DNA from: an uncultured archaeon | Lineage (GTDB): Archaea; Thermoproteota; Nitrososphaeria; JACIWG01 | NCBI GenBank assembly: GCA_938034445.1 | Contig: CALHLD010000003.1 | Location: 1 to 52,070, forward strand | Reading direction: 5' to 3' | DNA length: 52,070 nt | Shown: positions 34,174 through 41,869 of the stretch, in pieces | Position numbering within the stretch: position 1 is the first letter of the stretch | Layout of the letters: the number at the start of each line of letters is the position of its first letter | Notes under the pieces: generated by a model | Told to the model about the DNA's origin: nothing | The model's input: the letters and a program-made list of their open reading frames with translations, nothing else | The model's database searches: none | Made by a program: the position numbers and the translations under genes

Positions 34174-34692
34174 CCAGTCTATACTGAGACCATCAAACCT
34201 TCTAACCTTATTTAAAGCTTCAAGAGCGTCGTTTAAAACTTCTTTAACAGATTTTTTAGAAGTGTCTATAACATGAATCTTTTCCAACCCAAATTTTTTT
34301 AATGCTTCAAAGTAGCAGGTGCCCAAAATTTCGGAGCCCACATTCATTAAAACCTTCTTTTCAGGATAGCCTCTTCTTTTTAATCGTTCCTCTAAAATAT
34401 AAGGATTACATCTAAGAACTATAACTAAGTCCAACTGTTTAGAGGAAACAACATGGGGCAGTAGGTGGCCTACTAGAATAAAATTTTCAGACAATATAAG
34501 ATTGGAAATTATTTTCTTAAGCTTATTAGTGTCAGCTATTATACCATAAACGTCTCTACCAACGACGACACCCTGTAGCAAACACACTTTGTTTATGTTA
34601 ATGACCCTATAGCCTGTCACTTTAGAAAGAGCCTTAGCTAAAGTCTTTTTGCCCGTTGCAGGAGTACCTGTCACACCTATCCTATTAAACAA
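34114..34692 (-). CDS. AK6/Fap7-type adenylate kinase-like NTPase
   Basis: Small P-loop NTPase of the hCINAP/Fap7 family, needed in eukaryotes and archaea for late small-subunit rRNA maturation through S11. P-loop GTPATGKKT (9-17); nucleotide lid region RCNPYILEERLKRRGYPEKKV; later IDTSKKSVKEV. The length of 192 aa is slightly above the family norm, and the extra C-terminal 20 residues fall in the 60-bp overlap with the HerA-like gene. It lies downstream of the small zinc-ribbon gene in the same direction. Confidence 0.85.
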   Translation of the reverse strand: MFNRIGVTGTPATGKKTLAKALSKVTGYRVININKVCLLQGVVVGRDVYGIIADTNKLKKIISNLILSENFILVGHLLPHVVSSKQLDLVIVLRCNPYILEERLKRRGYPEKKVLMNVGSEILGTCYFEALKKFGLEKIHVIDTSKKSVKEVLNDALEALNKVRRFDGLSIDWLQLVSERGDLRRFFPDSYY

Positions 34693-34706
34693 TAGAAGAT
34701 TCCACT

Positions 34707-34874
34707 TTAGTCAACTGTTTGCTGTCTCACTGAAGTTGGAGTAAATTCTATTACAAGTGAACTATTACATTTTCTGCATCTTCCACTCAAGTAAATCTTT
34801 CTAACAGGAGATTCTTTAAAGCTGATTTGCTGATTTAAAACAATATCCGTAGAACCACAAACTGGACAGTTCAT
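34707..34874 (-). CDS. 55-aa zinc-ribbon protein
   Basis: A small frame from ATG 34874 to TAA 34707, with a GGTGA ribosome binding site 5 nt upstream. It has two zinc-knuckle pairs, CPVCGS at residues 3-8 and CRKCNS at 33-38, and a polar tail. Its function is not recognised; such proteins usually bind RNA, DNA or a partner complex. The position just upstream of the Fap7-like gene hints at a ribosome or RNA-linked role, which is inference. Confidence 0.75.
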   Translation of the reverse strand: MNCPVCGSTDIVLNQQISFKESPVRKIYLSGRCRKCNSSLVIEFTPTSVRQQTVD

Positions 34875-34967
34875 ATTGTTCACCAATATAAGCCCATAAA
34901 TGTCAATATATTAAAATTTTCCTCATTTTCCAAAAGTTTTTTAAAGCATCAAATAAAATTAGAGAAC

Positions 34968-35912
34968 ATGATACCACTAGACGAGGATAAAGTTGTAAGG
35001 GCAGTTGAAAAGGCAAGCAAGTTTGTTGTTAGCGTAAGTACGGTTACACTTGTTTCAGACTACATGTTTTATAGCATGCCAGTAAGTGGAATAGGTTCAG
35101 GAATAATTTATGACGAAAGAGGGTTTATTGTAACAAACAATCATGTGATTTCAGAGGCTAGACAGATTAGTGTGACATTATCAGACGGTAAAATTTATGA
35201 GGGAAAGATTGTTGGAGGGGACCCGTTAACTGATGTTGCAGTCTTAAAGATACCGAGGACGGATTTAACGGCGGCAGAGTTCTATGATTCAAACAAACTT
35301 AAGGTTGGACAGTTTGTCTTAGCATTAGGAAACCCCTTCGGCTTAGTTGGAGGGCCAACAGTTACGGCAGGAGTGATCAGTGCACTAAAAAGAAGAATTC
35401 AGGCAAAAGGTGGACCCATCATAGAGGAGCTTATACAGACGGATGCTGCAATAAACCCTGGAAATAGTGGAGGACCACTGATTAATTTAGAAGGACAGGT
35501 TGTTGGAATGAGTACAGCGATAATTCCTTATGCACAGGGTATAGGCTTTGCAGTAACAAGTAATACGGTCAGAAGAGTTGCTGATGAGATAATTAGGTTT
35601 GGGCGTGTGGTGAGACCTTGGCTTGGAATAAACGGTGTTGACATGAATCCTGGGATTGCAGAATATTATAATTTGGCAGTAGATTTTGGTGTTTTAGTAG
35701 TTTCTGTTATAGAAAAAAGTCCAGCATATTATGCTGACATTAGAGGGGGGGACATTATAGTTCAAGTTGATGGAGAAAGGATAATAAACATGAGCGATCT
35801 TCTAACAATATTGTGGAAGAAGAGGGTTGGAGATTATGTGGTCATAAAAGTTATTAGAGGAGAACGTGAAATTTCTTTTAATGTAAGGCTTGAAAAATCG
35901 CCATTCTACTAA
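34968..35912 (+). CDS. HtrA/DegP-family serine protease, cytoplasmic
   Basis: S1C protease with a complete catalytic triad: His59 in NNHVIS, Asp89 in DPLTDVAV and Ser167 in GNSGGPL. A single PDZ domain (about 210-310) follows. No signal peptide or TM segment precedes the protease domain, so it is predicted to be intracellular, unlike most bacterial DegP/DegS. The start ATG lies after a TTTTTTAAA-type box. It is alone in its direction here. Confidence 0.92.
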   Translation: MIPLDEDKVVRAVEKASKFVVSVSTVTLVSDYMFYSMPVSGIGSGIIYDERGFIVTNNHVISEARQISVTLSDGKIYEGKIVGGDPLTDVAVLKIPRTDLTAAEFYDSNKLKVGQFVLALGNPFGLVGGPTVTAGVISALKRRIQAKGGPIIEELIQTDAAINPGNSGGPLINLEGQVVGMSTAIIPYAQGIGFAVTSNTVRRVADEIIRFGRVVRPWLGINGVDMNPGIAEYYNLAVDFGVLVVSVIEKSPAYYADIRGGDIIVQVDGERIINMSDLLTILWKKRVGDYVVIKVIRGEREISFNVRLEKSPFY

Positions 35913-36116
35913 ATTTTATGAACTTCCGAAAATAACAGCTATTCCCATGCAGTCAATGTAAAGTTTGTAGAGGCAGCCCTTTATATTGGTCCATCAGCCA
36001 GAGGAAATTTAGATAGAAACTTTTTACTACTACTGATTAAAATACTACTACTTAAGCGGATAGAAAGAGAGTTAGAAATTGGAAAATTTTAGTTAAAAAA
36101 GTTTGCATCGCTATAT
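35913..36116. other. Intergenic region with nothing recognised
   Basis: 204 bp between the convergent htrA and tatA genes, the longest unexplained gap in the window. It is AT-rich with no frame over 25 codons that has a start and ribosome binding site, no tRNA-like fold, and no strong hairpin seen by eye. Confidence 0.6.
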
Positions 36117-36416
36117 TTAGGCTGCCTTCTTTATTTCTTCCCTCAACTGTTCATCGGTTTTACCTGTTGGATCTATTCCTAAAGCCTTTGCAGCCTCCTC
36201 AAGCTTTAGCCTCTCAGGACTCTTATTTAATTCAGCCGAAGCCTTCTCTATTTCCTTCTCAATCTCAAGCTTACCCTTCTGGAATTCTCCCGTAGCTCTA
36301 CCAATAGCTCTTGCAATTTCAGGAATTTTACTTGCTCCAAACAGTAGTACAACAACTACAATAAGAACCCAGAACCACTCCATGCCAGCAATATTAAACA
36401 AAAAACCTTCTAACAT
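36117..36416 (-). CDS. tatA: Twin-arginine translocase subunit TatA-like
   Basis: Pore-forming subunit of the Tat exporter for folded proteins. A short N-terminal helix (WFWVLIVVVVLLFG) leads to the FGASKIPEIARAIG hinge and amphipathic helix, then a charged tail of about 60 residues. The frame opens with TTG at 36428. ATG 36416, after GGTGATAAGT, is the more likely start. It lies directly downstream of tatC, in the same direction, with a 30-bp gap. Confidence 0.93.
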   Translation of the reverse strand: MLEGFLFNIAGMEWFWVLIVVVVLLFGASKIPEIARAIGRATGEFQKGKLEIEKEIEKASAELNKSPERLKLEEAAKALGIDPTGKTDEQLREEIKKAA

Positions 36417-36445
36417 ACTTATCACCAATCAACTCCACTAAACTT

Positions 36446-37225
36446 CTATTTAACTGTTTTCTTAGAAAAGTAGTATCCTAAAATATAGAGTATAATCATT
36501 GGTAATGCTACAAACCACATTGTTATTCCGCTGCCATCAGGGGTAATAAATGCACCATAGATTATTGAAAAGACGACAAAATATCTAAAATACTTTTTCC
36601 AACTTTCAGGTTTCACGATACCCAATTTTGAGAGACCCCACATTACAGCAGGAACTTCAAATGTTATGCCCATAGCAATACACAAGAGTGCAATAAACAT
36701 TATAAAATCATTTATTGTAATATACGTGATTATACCTATACTTGAAGCGTAAAGGTAAAGAAATTCAAACGCAAATGGAACAAGAAAAAGATAGCCAAAA
36801 ACACATCCGATAATAAATAAGCTTGTAACGGGCAACGTTAGCTTAACAATAATTCTTTTCTCATGCTCATATAGGGCTGGAGCGACAAAAGCCCAGACTT
36901 CATAAACTATAACAGGCATTCCGACAACAACACCTAAAATCATAGAAAGAAGCATTTCCGAAATAAGGGCTTCAGAAGGTGAAGTAACGATTATCTTAAC
37001 ATATGAGGGAAGAACCTGTTCTTCAAGAAACTTTATTATTCCAGCAGCAGTATTATGAAAAATGTTAGGATAAGGATATGGTATGTAAAAGCGGCCTAAA
37101 TCAAAAAATCTTATTTCAAATAGAAAGAAGAATAGGGCTAAACCAACTACTACAGCGAAGATTCTTATAAGACGCTGTCTAAGCTCTTCAATGTGCTCTA
37201 ATATGGTCATCTCTTTACCTGGCAA
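36446..37225 (-). CDS. tatC: Twin-arginine translocase subunit TatC
   Basis: Six-TM receptor subunit of the Tat system. The landmark ILEHIEELRQRLIR near the N-terminus and six hydrophobic segments over 259 aa agree with the family; the periplasmic loop PSEALI and FEVPAVMW are also typical. The frame begins at TTG 37225; ATG 37210 (MTILEHIEEL) is a reasonable alternative. It forms a two-gene operon with tatA. Confidence 0.95.
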   Translation of the reverse strand: MPGKEMTILEHIEELRQRLIRIFAVVVGLALFFFLFEIRFFDLGRFYIPYPYPNIFHNTAAGIIKFLEEQVLPSYVKIIVTSPSEALISEMLLSMILGVVVGMPVIVYEVWAFVAPALYEHEKRIIVKLTLPVTSLFIIGCVFGYLFLVPFAFEFLYLYASSIGIITYITINDFIMFIALLCIAMGITFEVPAVMWGLSKLGIVKPESWKKYFRYFVVFSIIYGAFITPDGSGITMWFVALPMIILYILGYYFSKKTVK

Positions 37226-37261
37226 AGATTACCGCCTACAATAAGAAGCTTCAAAATTGTT

Positions 37262-37945
37262 TTATAAAAATCTTTTAATTTCTCTAGCCATTTCCCTAAT
37301 CTTTTCTTCAGGGTTAGAGGCTTTAACAATACCACTTGCTACAAGAACACCTTCAGCGCCGAGTTCAAGAGCTCTTCTAACATCTTCGCCGCTAACGATG
37401 CCGGCACCACAGATTAGTCTGGAAGTGGAGCCTACACTTTTTACAGCATTAACTGAGTCAGTTATAACTTCAGGCCTAGCCTTTGAGACAGCAATACCGC
37501 TTCCAATAAGCTCAGGAGGCTCTACCGCGACAGCATCAGGATTCATCTTTGCGAAAACCTTCGTCTTTTTAGGGTCTACTGCACAGACAACGGTATCCAT
37601 GCCCAAACTTTTTAGAAGCTCAATAGTCTGCTTAACCCTATTCACTGGAAGCTGATGCTCACTATGATTTATTATAGAACCACATACACCAAAACTTTTT
37701 ACATATTCGGGGGAAATAAAGCCTGTTGTACTACCGGCTTTAGAAAGGTCAACATGTTGAGCATATACTGGAATAGAACTTGAGGAGGCGACGGAATAGA
37801 GTATTGGAGTTGGAGGGGCTACAATAATGTTTACACCAAAATCTTTAGCAACCCTTTCAGCAGCCTTAGCCATAAAAACACCTTTTTCGCCAGAAACTTC
37901 GAGATAGTTTTTCATGTTAATTATTAGGACTGGAAACTTTATCAT
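37262..37945 (-). CDS. tpiA: Triosephosphate isomerase (archaeal type)
   Basis: Interconverts dihydroxyacetone phosphate and glyceraldehyde 3-phosphate. The active site is complete: Asn10 and Lys12 in NMKNYLE, His94 in INHSEH and Glu142 in VEPPELIGSG. The phosphate-binding loop GAGIVSGEDV is near residue 195. The length of 227 aa is the short archaeal tetrameric form. Confidence 0.97.
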   Translation of the reverse strand: MIKFPVLIINMKNYLEVSGEKGVFMAKAAERVAKDFGVNIIVAPPTPILYSVASSSSIPVYAQHVDLSKAGSTTGFISPEYVKSFGVCGSIINHSEHQLPVNRVKQTIELLKSLGMDTVVCAVDPKKTKVFAKMNPDAVAVEPPELIGSGIAVSKARPEVITDSVNAVKSVGSTSRLICGAGIVSGEDVRRALELGAEGVLVASGIVKASNPEEKIREMAREIKRFL

Positions 37946-38024
37946 ATGTATCCATAAGGTTATAGGTGCATGTTATAATAAGTTTGTCCTAAACTATGGT
38001 AAAATAAATTTGGTAGGGGAGGAG

Positions 38025-38132
38025 CTAGAATTCCTCCTCTTCCTCCTCCCACTCTTCATCCCAATCTTCTTCCCAGTCTTCCTCGAAATCTTCTTCAAAT
38101 TCTTCCTCAAATTCTTCTTCTAAATATGGCAT
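38025..38132 (-). CDS. 35-aa acidic-aromatic repeat microprotein
   Basis: A frame from ATG 38132 to TAG 38025 reads MPYLEEEFEEEFEEDFEEDW... and continues to the end with E, D, W and F only. Aromatics occur every fourth residue (Phe8, Phe12, Phe16, Trp20, Trp24, Trp28) with three acidic residues between each. There are no basic residues. A GGTG ribosome binding site lies 5 nt before the ATG, and a TTTATAAA box lies about 36-43 nt upstream. It is not a known family to me. It could be a DNA- or RNA-mimicking inhibitor, a metal/polyamine binder, or a tail-like docking peptide. The opposite strand carries a hydrophobic frame that is less supported. Confidence 0.6.
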   Translation of the reverse strand: MPYLEEEFEEEFEEDFEEDWEEDWDEEWEEEEEEF

Positions 38133-38167
38133 AAGAACACCGTCTTCTAAACAACTTTAATATATCA

Positions 38168-38175
38168 TTTATAAA
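38168..38175. promoter_or_regulatory. Symmetric TATA box between microprotein and Sua5-like genes
   Basis: The palindrome TTTATAAA lies 26-33 bp before the ATG at 38201 on one side and about 36-43 bp before the ATG at 38132 on the other. It could serve either or both divergent genes. Confidence 0.45.
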
Positions 38176-38200
38176 CTTTTATTACAGAGGATCAGATAAC

Positions 38201-38803
38201 ATGTTCATACATGTAAAATCAAGTGAAAGCATACCAATTTCTAAAAGAGTACTTCACAGTGGTGGAGTAATAGTCTTTCCAACAGAAACCGTGTACAAGG
38301 TAGGATGCCAGCTTACAAACATAAAAGCTCAACAGAAACTTCATGAAATGAAAGAAAACGATATCAACTTTCTCATACTATGTAGTAGTATTGATAGTGC
38401 ATCAAATATTATAAGGTGGAATCCATTAATAGAAAGATTGGCGGAAAACTTTTGGCCTGGACCACTAATAGTGGTCGGTAAATTAAAGGCAAACTTAGAT
38501 GTTGAAAAATTTTTTGGAAAAACAGGTAAGGTTGCAGTAAGGGTACCATATTATTGGTGGACAGTCAACCTTTTGAAAGAGGTAGAGTATATATTGTGTT
38601 CTACAGCAAACAAGCCTGGATACGAGCCTCCAACAACTCTAGCACAGACACTTACAAGGCTTGGAAGAAATGCTGAACTCTATATAGATGGAGGAGAAGC
38701 CTTATACGGGAGAGAGTCAACCAAAGTCGATGCAAGTGAGGGAAAATTAGTAATTTTAAAGGAGGGAGCGTTACCGGCTAACGAGTTAAGGCAGAGGATT
38801 TAA
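38201..38803 (+). CDS. Sua5/YrdC/TsaC-family protein, divergent
   Basis: Family of threonylcarbamoyl-AMP synthases, which make the activated carbamoyl group for t6A37 in tRNA. It keeps VFPTETVY, FWPGPLIVV, VAVRVP, STANKPG (S-x-N) and ESTKVDAS. Two usual elements are changed: the Gly after PTETVY is Lys, and the K-x-R motif region reads MKENDINF with no Arg. It also lacks the C-terminal Sua5 domain (200 aa, TsaC-like). Either a functional variant or a paralogue with altered activity is possible. It is convergent with, and overlaps by 26 bp, a gene for the KEOPS subunit Cgi121. Confidence 0.83.
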   Translation: MFIHVKSSESIPISKRVLHSGGVIVFPTETVYKVGCQLTNIKAQQKLHEMKENDINFLILCSSIDSASNIIRWNPLIERLAENFWPGPLIVVGKLKANLDVEKFFGKTGKVAVRVPYYWWTVNLLKEVEYILCSTANKPGYEPPTTLAQTLTRLGRNAELYIDGGEALYGRESTKVDASEGKLVILKEGALPANELRQRI

Positions 38804-39332
38804 TTTTATAATATTTTGAGAATATAGCAGAACTTCTATCACATAATATTTTTTCAACACCATAATTTTTAACCTCATCCTTGGAAAGACCATGATATCT
38901 TATAAGAAAATCAAGCTTTTTATCAGAGACTTCAAGAAGGCTTTCATCAAAAGATCCGTAGCCTTCTAAAAACTTTATCATCAAATCAACCTTTTCACGT
39001 AAACCAAAACCTGCTAAGAGAAACTCTTTAACATCATCACCTGGAAAAGCATCCTTTAAAGCCTTATCAATCTTTTTTGTGCAAAGAAATTTTAGCATAA
39101 TATCCAAACTTGGTTTTTTTGCAACATAGAGACCACGCTTAAAGGCTTCAAACGACTGCAAAAGTATTAGGTAAGCGTGATCAGCATCAGCTACAAAACG
39201 TTTATCCAAAATCTGTACTACAACATTTTCAAAGCTTTCTAAAAGCCTTTGAATCTGGACTGCATTATATTCTCCTTTAACCCTAAACCCTAGACAGAAA
39301 ATGAGAAAATCATCCTCTATACCTTTTATCAT
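38778..39332 (-). CDS. KEOPS complex subunit Cgi121-like
   Basis: Probable Cgi121/TPRKB homologue, which recruits tRNA to the KEOPS t6A-forming complex. The match is to the family's HAYLILLQSFEAFKRGLYVA helix, then LDIMLKFLCTKKIDKAL and a following strand with LLAGFG. The usual archaeal length is about 150-170 aa; here it is 184 aa. Context supports the call, since the other t6A enzyme family (Sua5/TsaC) is encoded tail-to-tail with it. It is the last gene of the tatD operon, overlapping the PRTase gene by 23 bp. Confidence 0.65.
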   Translation of the reverse strand: MIKGIEDDFLIFCLGFRVKGEYNAVQIQRLLESFENVVVQILDKRFVADADHAYLILLQSFEAFKRGLYVAKKPSLDIMLKFLCTKKIDKALKDAFPGDDVKEFLLAGFGLREKVDLMIKFLEGYGSFDESLLEVSDKKLDFLIRYHGLSKDEVKNYGVEKILCDRSSAIFSKYYKIKSSALTR

Positions 39333-39879
39333 AAAATTGTATCACTTTATCAAGCAATCTAGTGTCAGCCTTATTGTCTTCAAAAATCTTTTTCACATCA
39401 ACGCCATTAGCCTTAAGCTCTTTATAGCATTCAAAAAGCTCCCAAGGATATATGATCCACGCACTAGTCTCACTAACGTAAATGTCAGGGTCTATAATTC
39501 TATGAGGCTTAACATGTAATGTGAAAACTTTAAGACATTTTGGATTCAAGCCCTTAAGATATTCAACAGCAGCCTTCAAACTTTCTCCAGAATCGACAAC
39601 ATCATCAACCAATAGAACACTTTTTGAGTCTATAAGAACCTTAGATATTTCTCTAATTATAGGCCTATCACTTCTCTTCCCAATACCAGTATAGTATTTT
39701 ACATCAAGTACGATAACATCATTAATTTCAAGAAGATCGGACATAATTCTGGCAGGAACGAGACCGCCTCTAGAAAGGGTAGCAATCAGATCAAACTTTA
39801 TACCCAAATCAATAACCTTAAAGGCACCATCCACACACATTTCAAAAATTTCATTCCATGATGGTGTAATATATTCCAA
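39310..39879 (-). CDS. Phosphoribosyltransferase (purine PRTase-like)
   Basis: Type I PRTase fold. The PRPP-binding loop is VLLVDDVVDSGESLKAA, and the N-terminal pocket is TLSRGGLVPARIMSDLL. The base-specificity hood (near VSETSAWIIYPWEL) resembles archaeal xanthine/hypoxanthine or XGPRT-like enzymes, which often end in W-I-x-x-PWE. The exact base cannot be told. It is 2 bp downstream of the MoaD-like gene and overlaps Cgi121. Confidence 0.85.
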   Translation of the reverse strand: MEYITPSWNEIFEMCVDGAFKVIDLGIKFDLIATLSRGGLVPARIMSDLLEINDVIVLDVKYYTGIGKRSDRPIIREISKVLIDSKSVLLVDDVVDSGESLKAAVEYLKGLNPKCLKVFTLHVKPHRIIDPDIYVSETSAWIIYPWELFECYKELKANGVDVKKIFEDNKADTRLLDKVIQFYDKRYRG

Positions 39880-39881
39880 GC

Positions 39882-40136
39882 CTAACCACCATGAGTTACA
39901 GGTATTAAGGTTATAACATCACCTTCATTAACTTTTGTATCCAAACCATTTAATGCAGATACTTCAACACCATTTACGAGAATAAGAGTATTGCCTCTAT
40001 CAATAACAACATTTTCATCTAACTTCAAATGATTCAAATACTTTAGGAGAGCACGAATATCATCCACCTTCACTTCTAAAACAATTGACTCCTTTCCAAA
40101 AAGCCTTTTAAGATGCCCTACAAGAACAACCTTCAT
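39882..40136 (-). CDS. MoaD/ThiS/SAMP-type ubiquitin-like protein
   Basis: Beta-grasp sulfur carrier or small archaeal modifier. It ends in the free diglycine of ITLIPVTHGG, and the preceding LILVNGVEV and GDVITLIP segments are typical of MoaD. The length from ATG 40136 is 84 aa; the frame opens 12 bp earlier. It may donate sulfur for molybdopterin or tRNA thiolation, or be joined to proteins. It sits between S17e and the PRTase gene in one operon with only 2-20 bp gaps. Confidence 0.9.
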   Translation of the reverse strand: MKVVLVGHLKRLFGKESIVLEVKVDDIRALLKYLNHLKLDENVVIDRGNTLILVNGVEVSALNGLDTKVNEGDVITLIPVTHGG

Positions 40137-40154
40137 AATAATCAACACCTAATT

Positions 40155-40367
40155 CTAGGACTGACCTCCCCCGCCTTCTTCACCTTCCCCAACCCTATCC
40201 AATTTTCTCATATAACTGGTAATATATCCTGCCACCATGTTCCTCAAACTTTTAGAATAAAATTTGACATACTTTTCAACAACCTTCTTATTTACTTCAA
40301 AATCTGTAGTAAACTCTTTACCATACTTTTCTATCAACATTAAAGCAAGATTTCTTACTAGACTCAA
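40155..40367 (-). CDS. rps17e: Ribosomal protein S17e
   Basis: Small-subunit ribosomal protein. FTTDFEVNKKVVEKY, then SKSLRNMVAGYITSYMRKL are close to the archaeal S17e consensus. The N-terminal basic arm is shorter than usual, and the C-terminus carries a Gly/Glu-rich tail (GEGEEGGGGQS). The start is TTG in a TTGA overlap with the tatD stop, with GGAGATGA upstream as ribosome binding site. Confidence 0.93.
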   Translation of the reverse strand: MSLVRNLALMLIEKYGKEFTTDFEVNKKVVEKYVKFYSKSLRNMVAGYITSYMRKLDRVGEGEEGGGGQS

Positions 40368-41161
40368 GACATTTCATCTCCAAGCAGCTTTCCACCTAAG
40401 TAGCTTTCCGAATTCTCCCATATAATATTTAAAGTTTCTTCCAAACTTTTTTTAAATAAATTAGCGATAACATATACTATACTCGACAAAAGCATAGGGG
40501 AGGAAGTGTAGCCTTCAAAACATACACCATATGCAACAGGAGAATCAGTTTCAACAAGAACTCTTGAAACATTACATTTTTGGAAAAGTTTCCTAGTAGA
40601 CTTACTATATACGAGTGTAGGCCCAAAACTAAAAAAACAGCCCATATCAAGCCCCTTCTTCAACATCCTCTCATCACCACTAAACCAGTGTAAAAGTATC
40701 CTAGAAATTTTGTATGAGGAAAGAATTTCAAGAACATCTTCTTGAGCTCTACGAGAGTGAACATTTACAGGCAGATTATACCTTTCAGCCAAAGCAAGCT
40801 GGTCTTCAAAAACCTTCCTTTGAACAGCTATTGGAACAACATCATTATATTTTCCATCCAAACCAATTTCACCAACACCACTAATAAATCCAATATTTTC
40901 TTTCAAAAGATTCTCAAAATCTGTGGCAGAGTATGATGGTGCACACCATGGATGAACACCGACAAAAACCTTAACAAAACCATATTTTGAAAAAAGATCC
41001 AAATTTAGCTTGCTCGAAACAAAATCCATACTATTAGAGAATAGGATAACATTTCTAAGCCTACAAGAAGATATAATCCAGTCTAAATATGGTTTAAGCT
41101 CATCGTCTACAAGATGAACATGAGCGTCAACCAAAGAGAGCATACCCGAAAGTTCAAGCAT
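40364..41161 (-). CDS. TatD-like metal-dependent hydrolase
   Basis: TIM-barrel hydrolase related to TatD DNases. Metal ligands are in DAHVHLVD, HPWCAP, GEIGLDGKY (Glu), VNVHSRRAQ, LLHWFSG and ETDSPV, in the right order. At 265 aa it is of normal size. It is the first gene of the operon tatD - rps17e - moaD-like - PRTase - cgi121. Substrate uncertain: DNA 3' ends or another phosphoester. Confidence 0.88.
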   Translation of the reverse strand: MLELSGMLSLVDAHVHLVDDELKPYLDWIISSCRLRNVILFSNSMDFVSSKLNLDLFSKYGFVKVFVGVHPWCAPSYSATDFENLLKENIGFISGVGEIGLDGKYNDVVPIAVQRKVFEDQLALAERYNLPVNVHSRRAQEDVLEILSSYKISRILLHWFSGDERMLKKGLDMGCFFSFGPTLVYSKSTRKLFQKCNVSRVLVETDSPVAYGVCFEGYTSSPMLLSSIVYVIANLFKKSLEETLNIIWENSESYLGGKLLGDEMS

Positions 41162-41347
41162 AAGACTTTAAAAATATTGACCAAGATTTACAATATTTTA
41201 TCAATTAAACTAGAAACGCAATTATTATCCACTAAGAAAATGGTTTCAGCTACTTAGAAAATAAACTTTTGCACCCTCAAACCCTTTAAACCCTAAAATC
41301 CAATATTCAGTGAACCAAAAAATTTTTGATCAAACTATTATATTTAG

Positions 41348-41422
41348 TGCTCCGGCCGGGATTTGAACCCGGGTCCGCGGCTCGAGAGGCCGCTATACTT
41401 GGCCGGACTATACTACCGGAGC
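41348..41422 (-). tRNA. tRNA-Glu (CTC)
   Basis: On the reverse strand the acceptor GCTCCGG pairs with CCGGAGC, with discriminator A at 41348. The anticodon stem GCGGC/GCCGC encloses CTCTCGA, so the anticodon is CTC. The T arm is GGGTTCAAATCCC. No intron or encoded CCA. Confidence 0.96.
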
Positions 41423-41493
41423 ATGTTGTGTGAGGGTTTCCACTTTGGTATAAATATTCTTTGCCATCACATTTATGGCACTTTTATTTGGGC

Positions 41494-41721
41494 TTAGCTT
41501 TTTATCACATATTTTGTTGCAAGTCTTATGTCTTCTGCTTTTATTGTCTTTCTTCCTGCATGTGTTGAGAGTTCTACTGCGTGTCTTCCTATTTCTACTC
41601 CTATTTGGTCTAATGTTTTGGCTAACTCTATTAAGGCATCTTCACCGGCTCTTGTTGCACCAGCCTTCTTCAATATCCTATATATTGGGGCAAGCCCGAA
41701 TTCAAATTCTTCTGGCGACAT
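41494..41721 (-). CDS. Archaeal histone
   Basis: A single histone-fold protein of 75 aa. FGLAPIYRILKKAGATRAGEDA, then LAKTLDQIGVEIGRHAVELSTHAGRKTIKAEDIRLATKYV follow the HMf/HMt helix-strand-loop pattern, including the R-T/K-T-I-K-x-E-D-I DNA-contact loop. A short N-terminal extension of about 8 residues is present. A CTTTTATAGG box at 41746-41754, 25-33 bp upstream, suggests a leaderless or very short leader mRNA. Confidence 0.95.
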   Translation of the reverse strand: MSPEEFEFGLAPIYRILKKAGATRAGEDALIELAKTLDQIGVEIGRHAVELSTHAGRKTIKAEDIRLATKYVIKS

Positions 41722-41745
41722 CTTAACTTCTTAACACCCCCTTTC

Positions 41746-41754
41746 CTATAAAAG
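41746..41754 (-). promoter_or_regulatory. TATA box of the histone gene
   Basis: The reverse-strand CTTTTATAG is centred about 29 nt before the ATG at 41721. A GGGGGTG run between the two would fall at or before the transcription start. Confidence 0.5.
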
Positions 41755-41869
41755 GTTTATTTTTTGGGCTATATTTGTTTTATGGCCAAAAAATTTGGGA
41801 AATCTTTTAAAATAGCTTATAGGAGAAGAGAAAGCATTTTTGCGATACCATGATTTAATTTTTTTATGT

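Noticed and set aside
37914-38123. Plus-strand frame encoding a very hydrophobic Phe/Leu-rich peptide across the acidic microprotein
   Set aside because: It is the antisense of Glu/Asp codon repeats, has no ribosome binding site, and begins inside tpiA; the reverse-strand frame has a start signal and TATA box.
41475-41734. Two plus-strand Leu/Ser-rich frames opposite the histone gene
   Set aside because: They are shadows of the histone coding sequence on the reverse strand, which is unambiguous.
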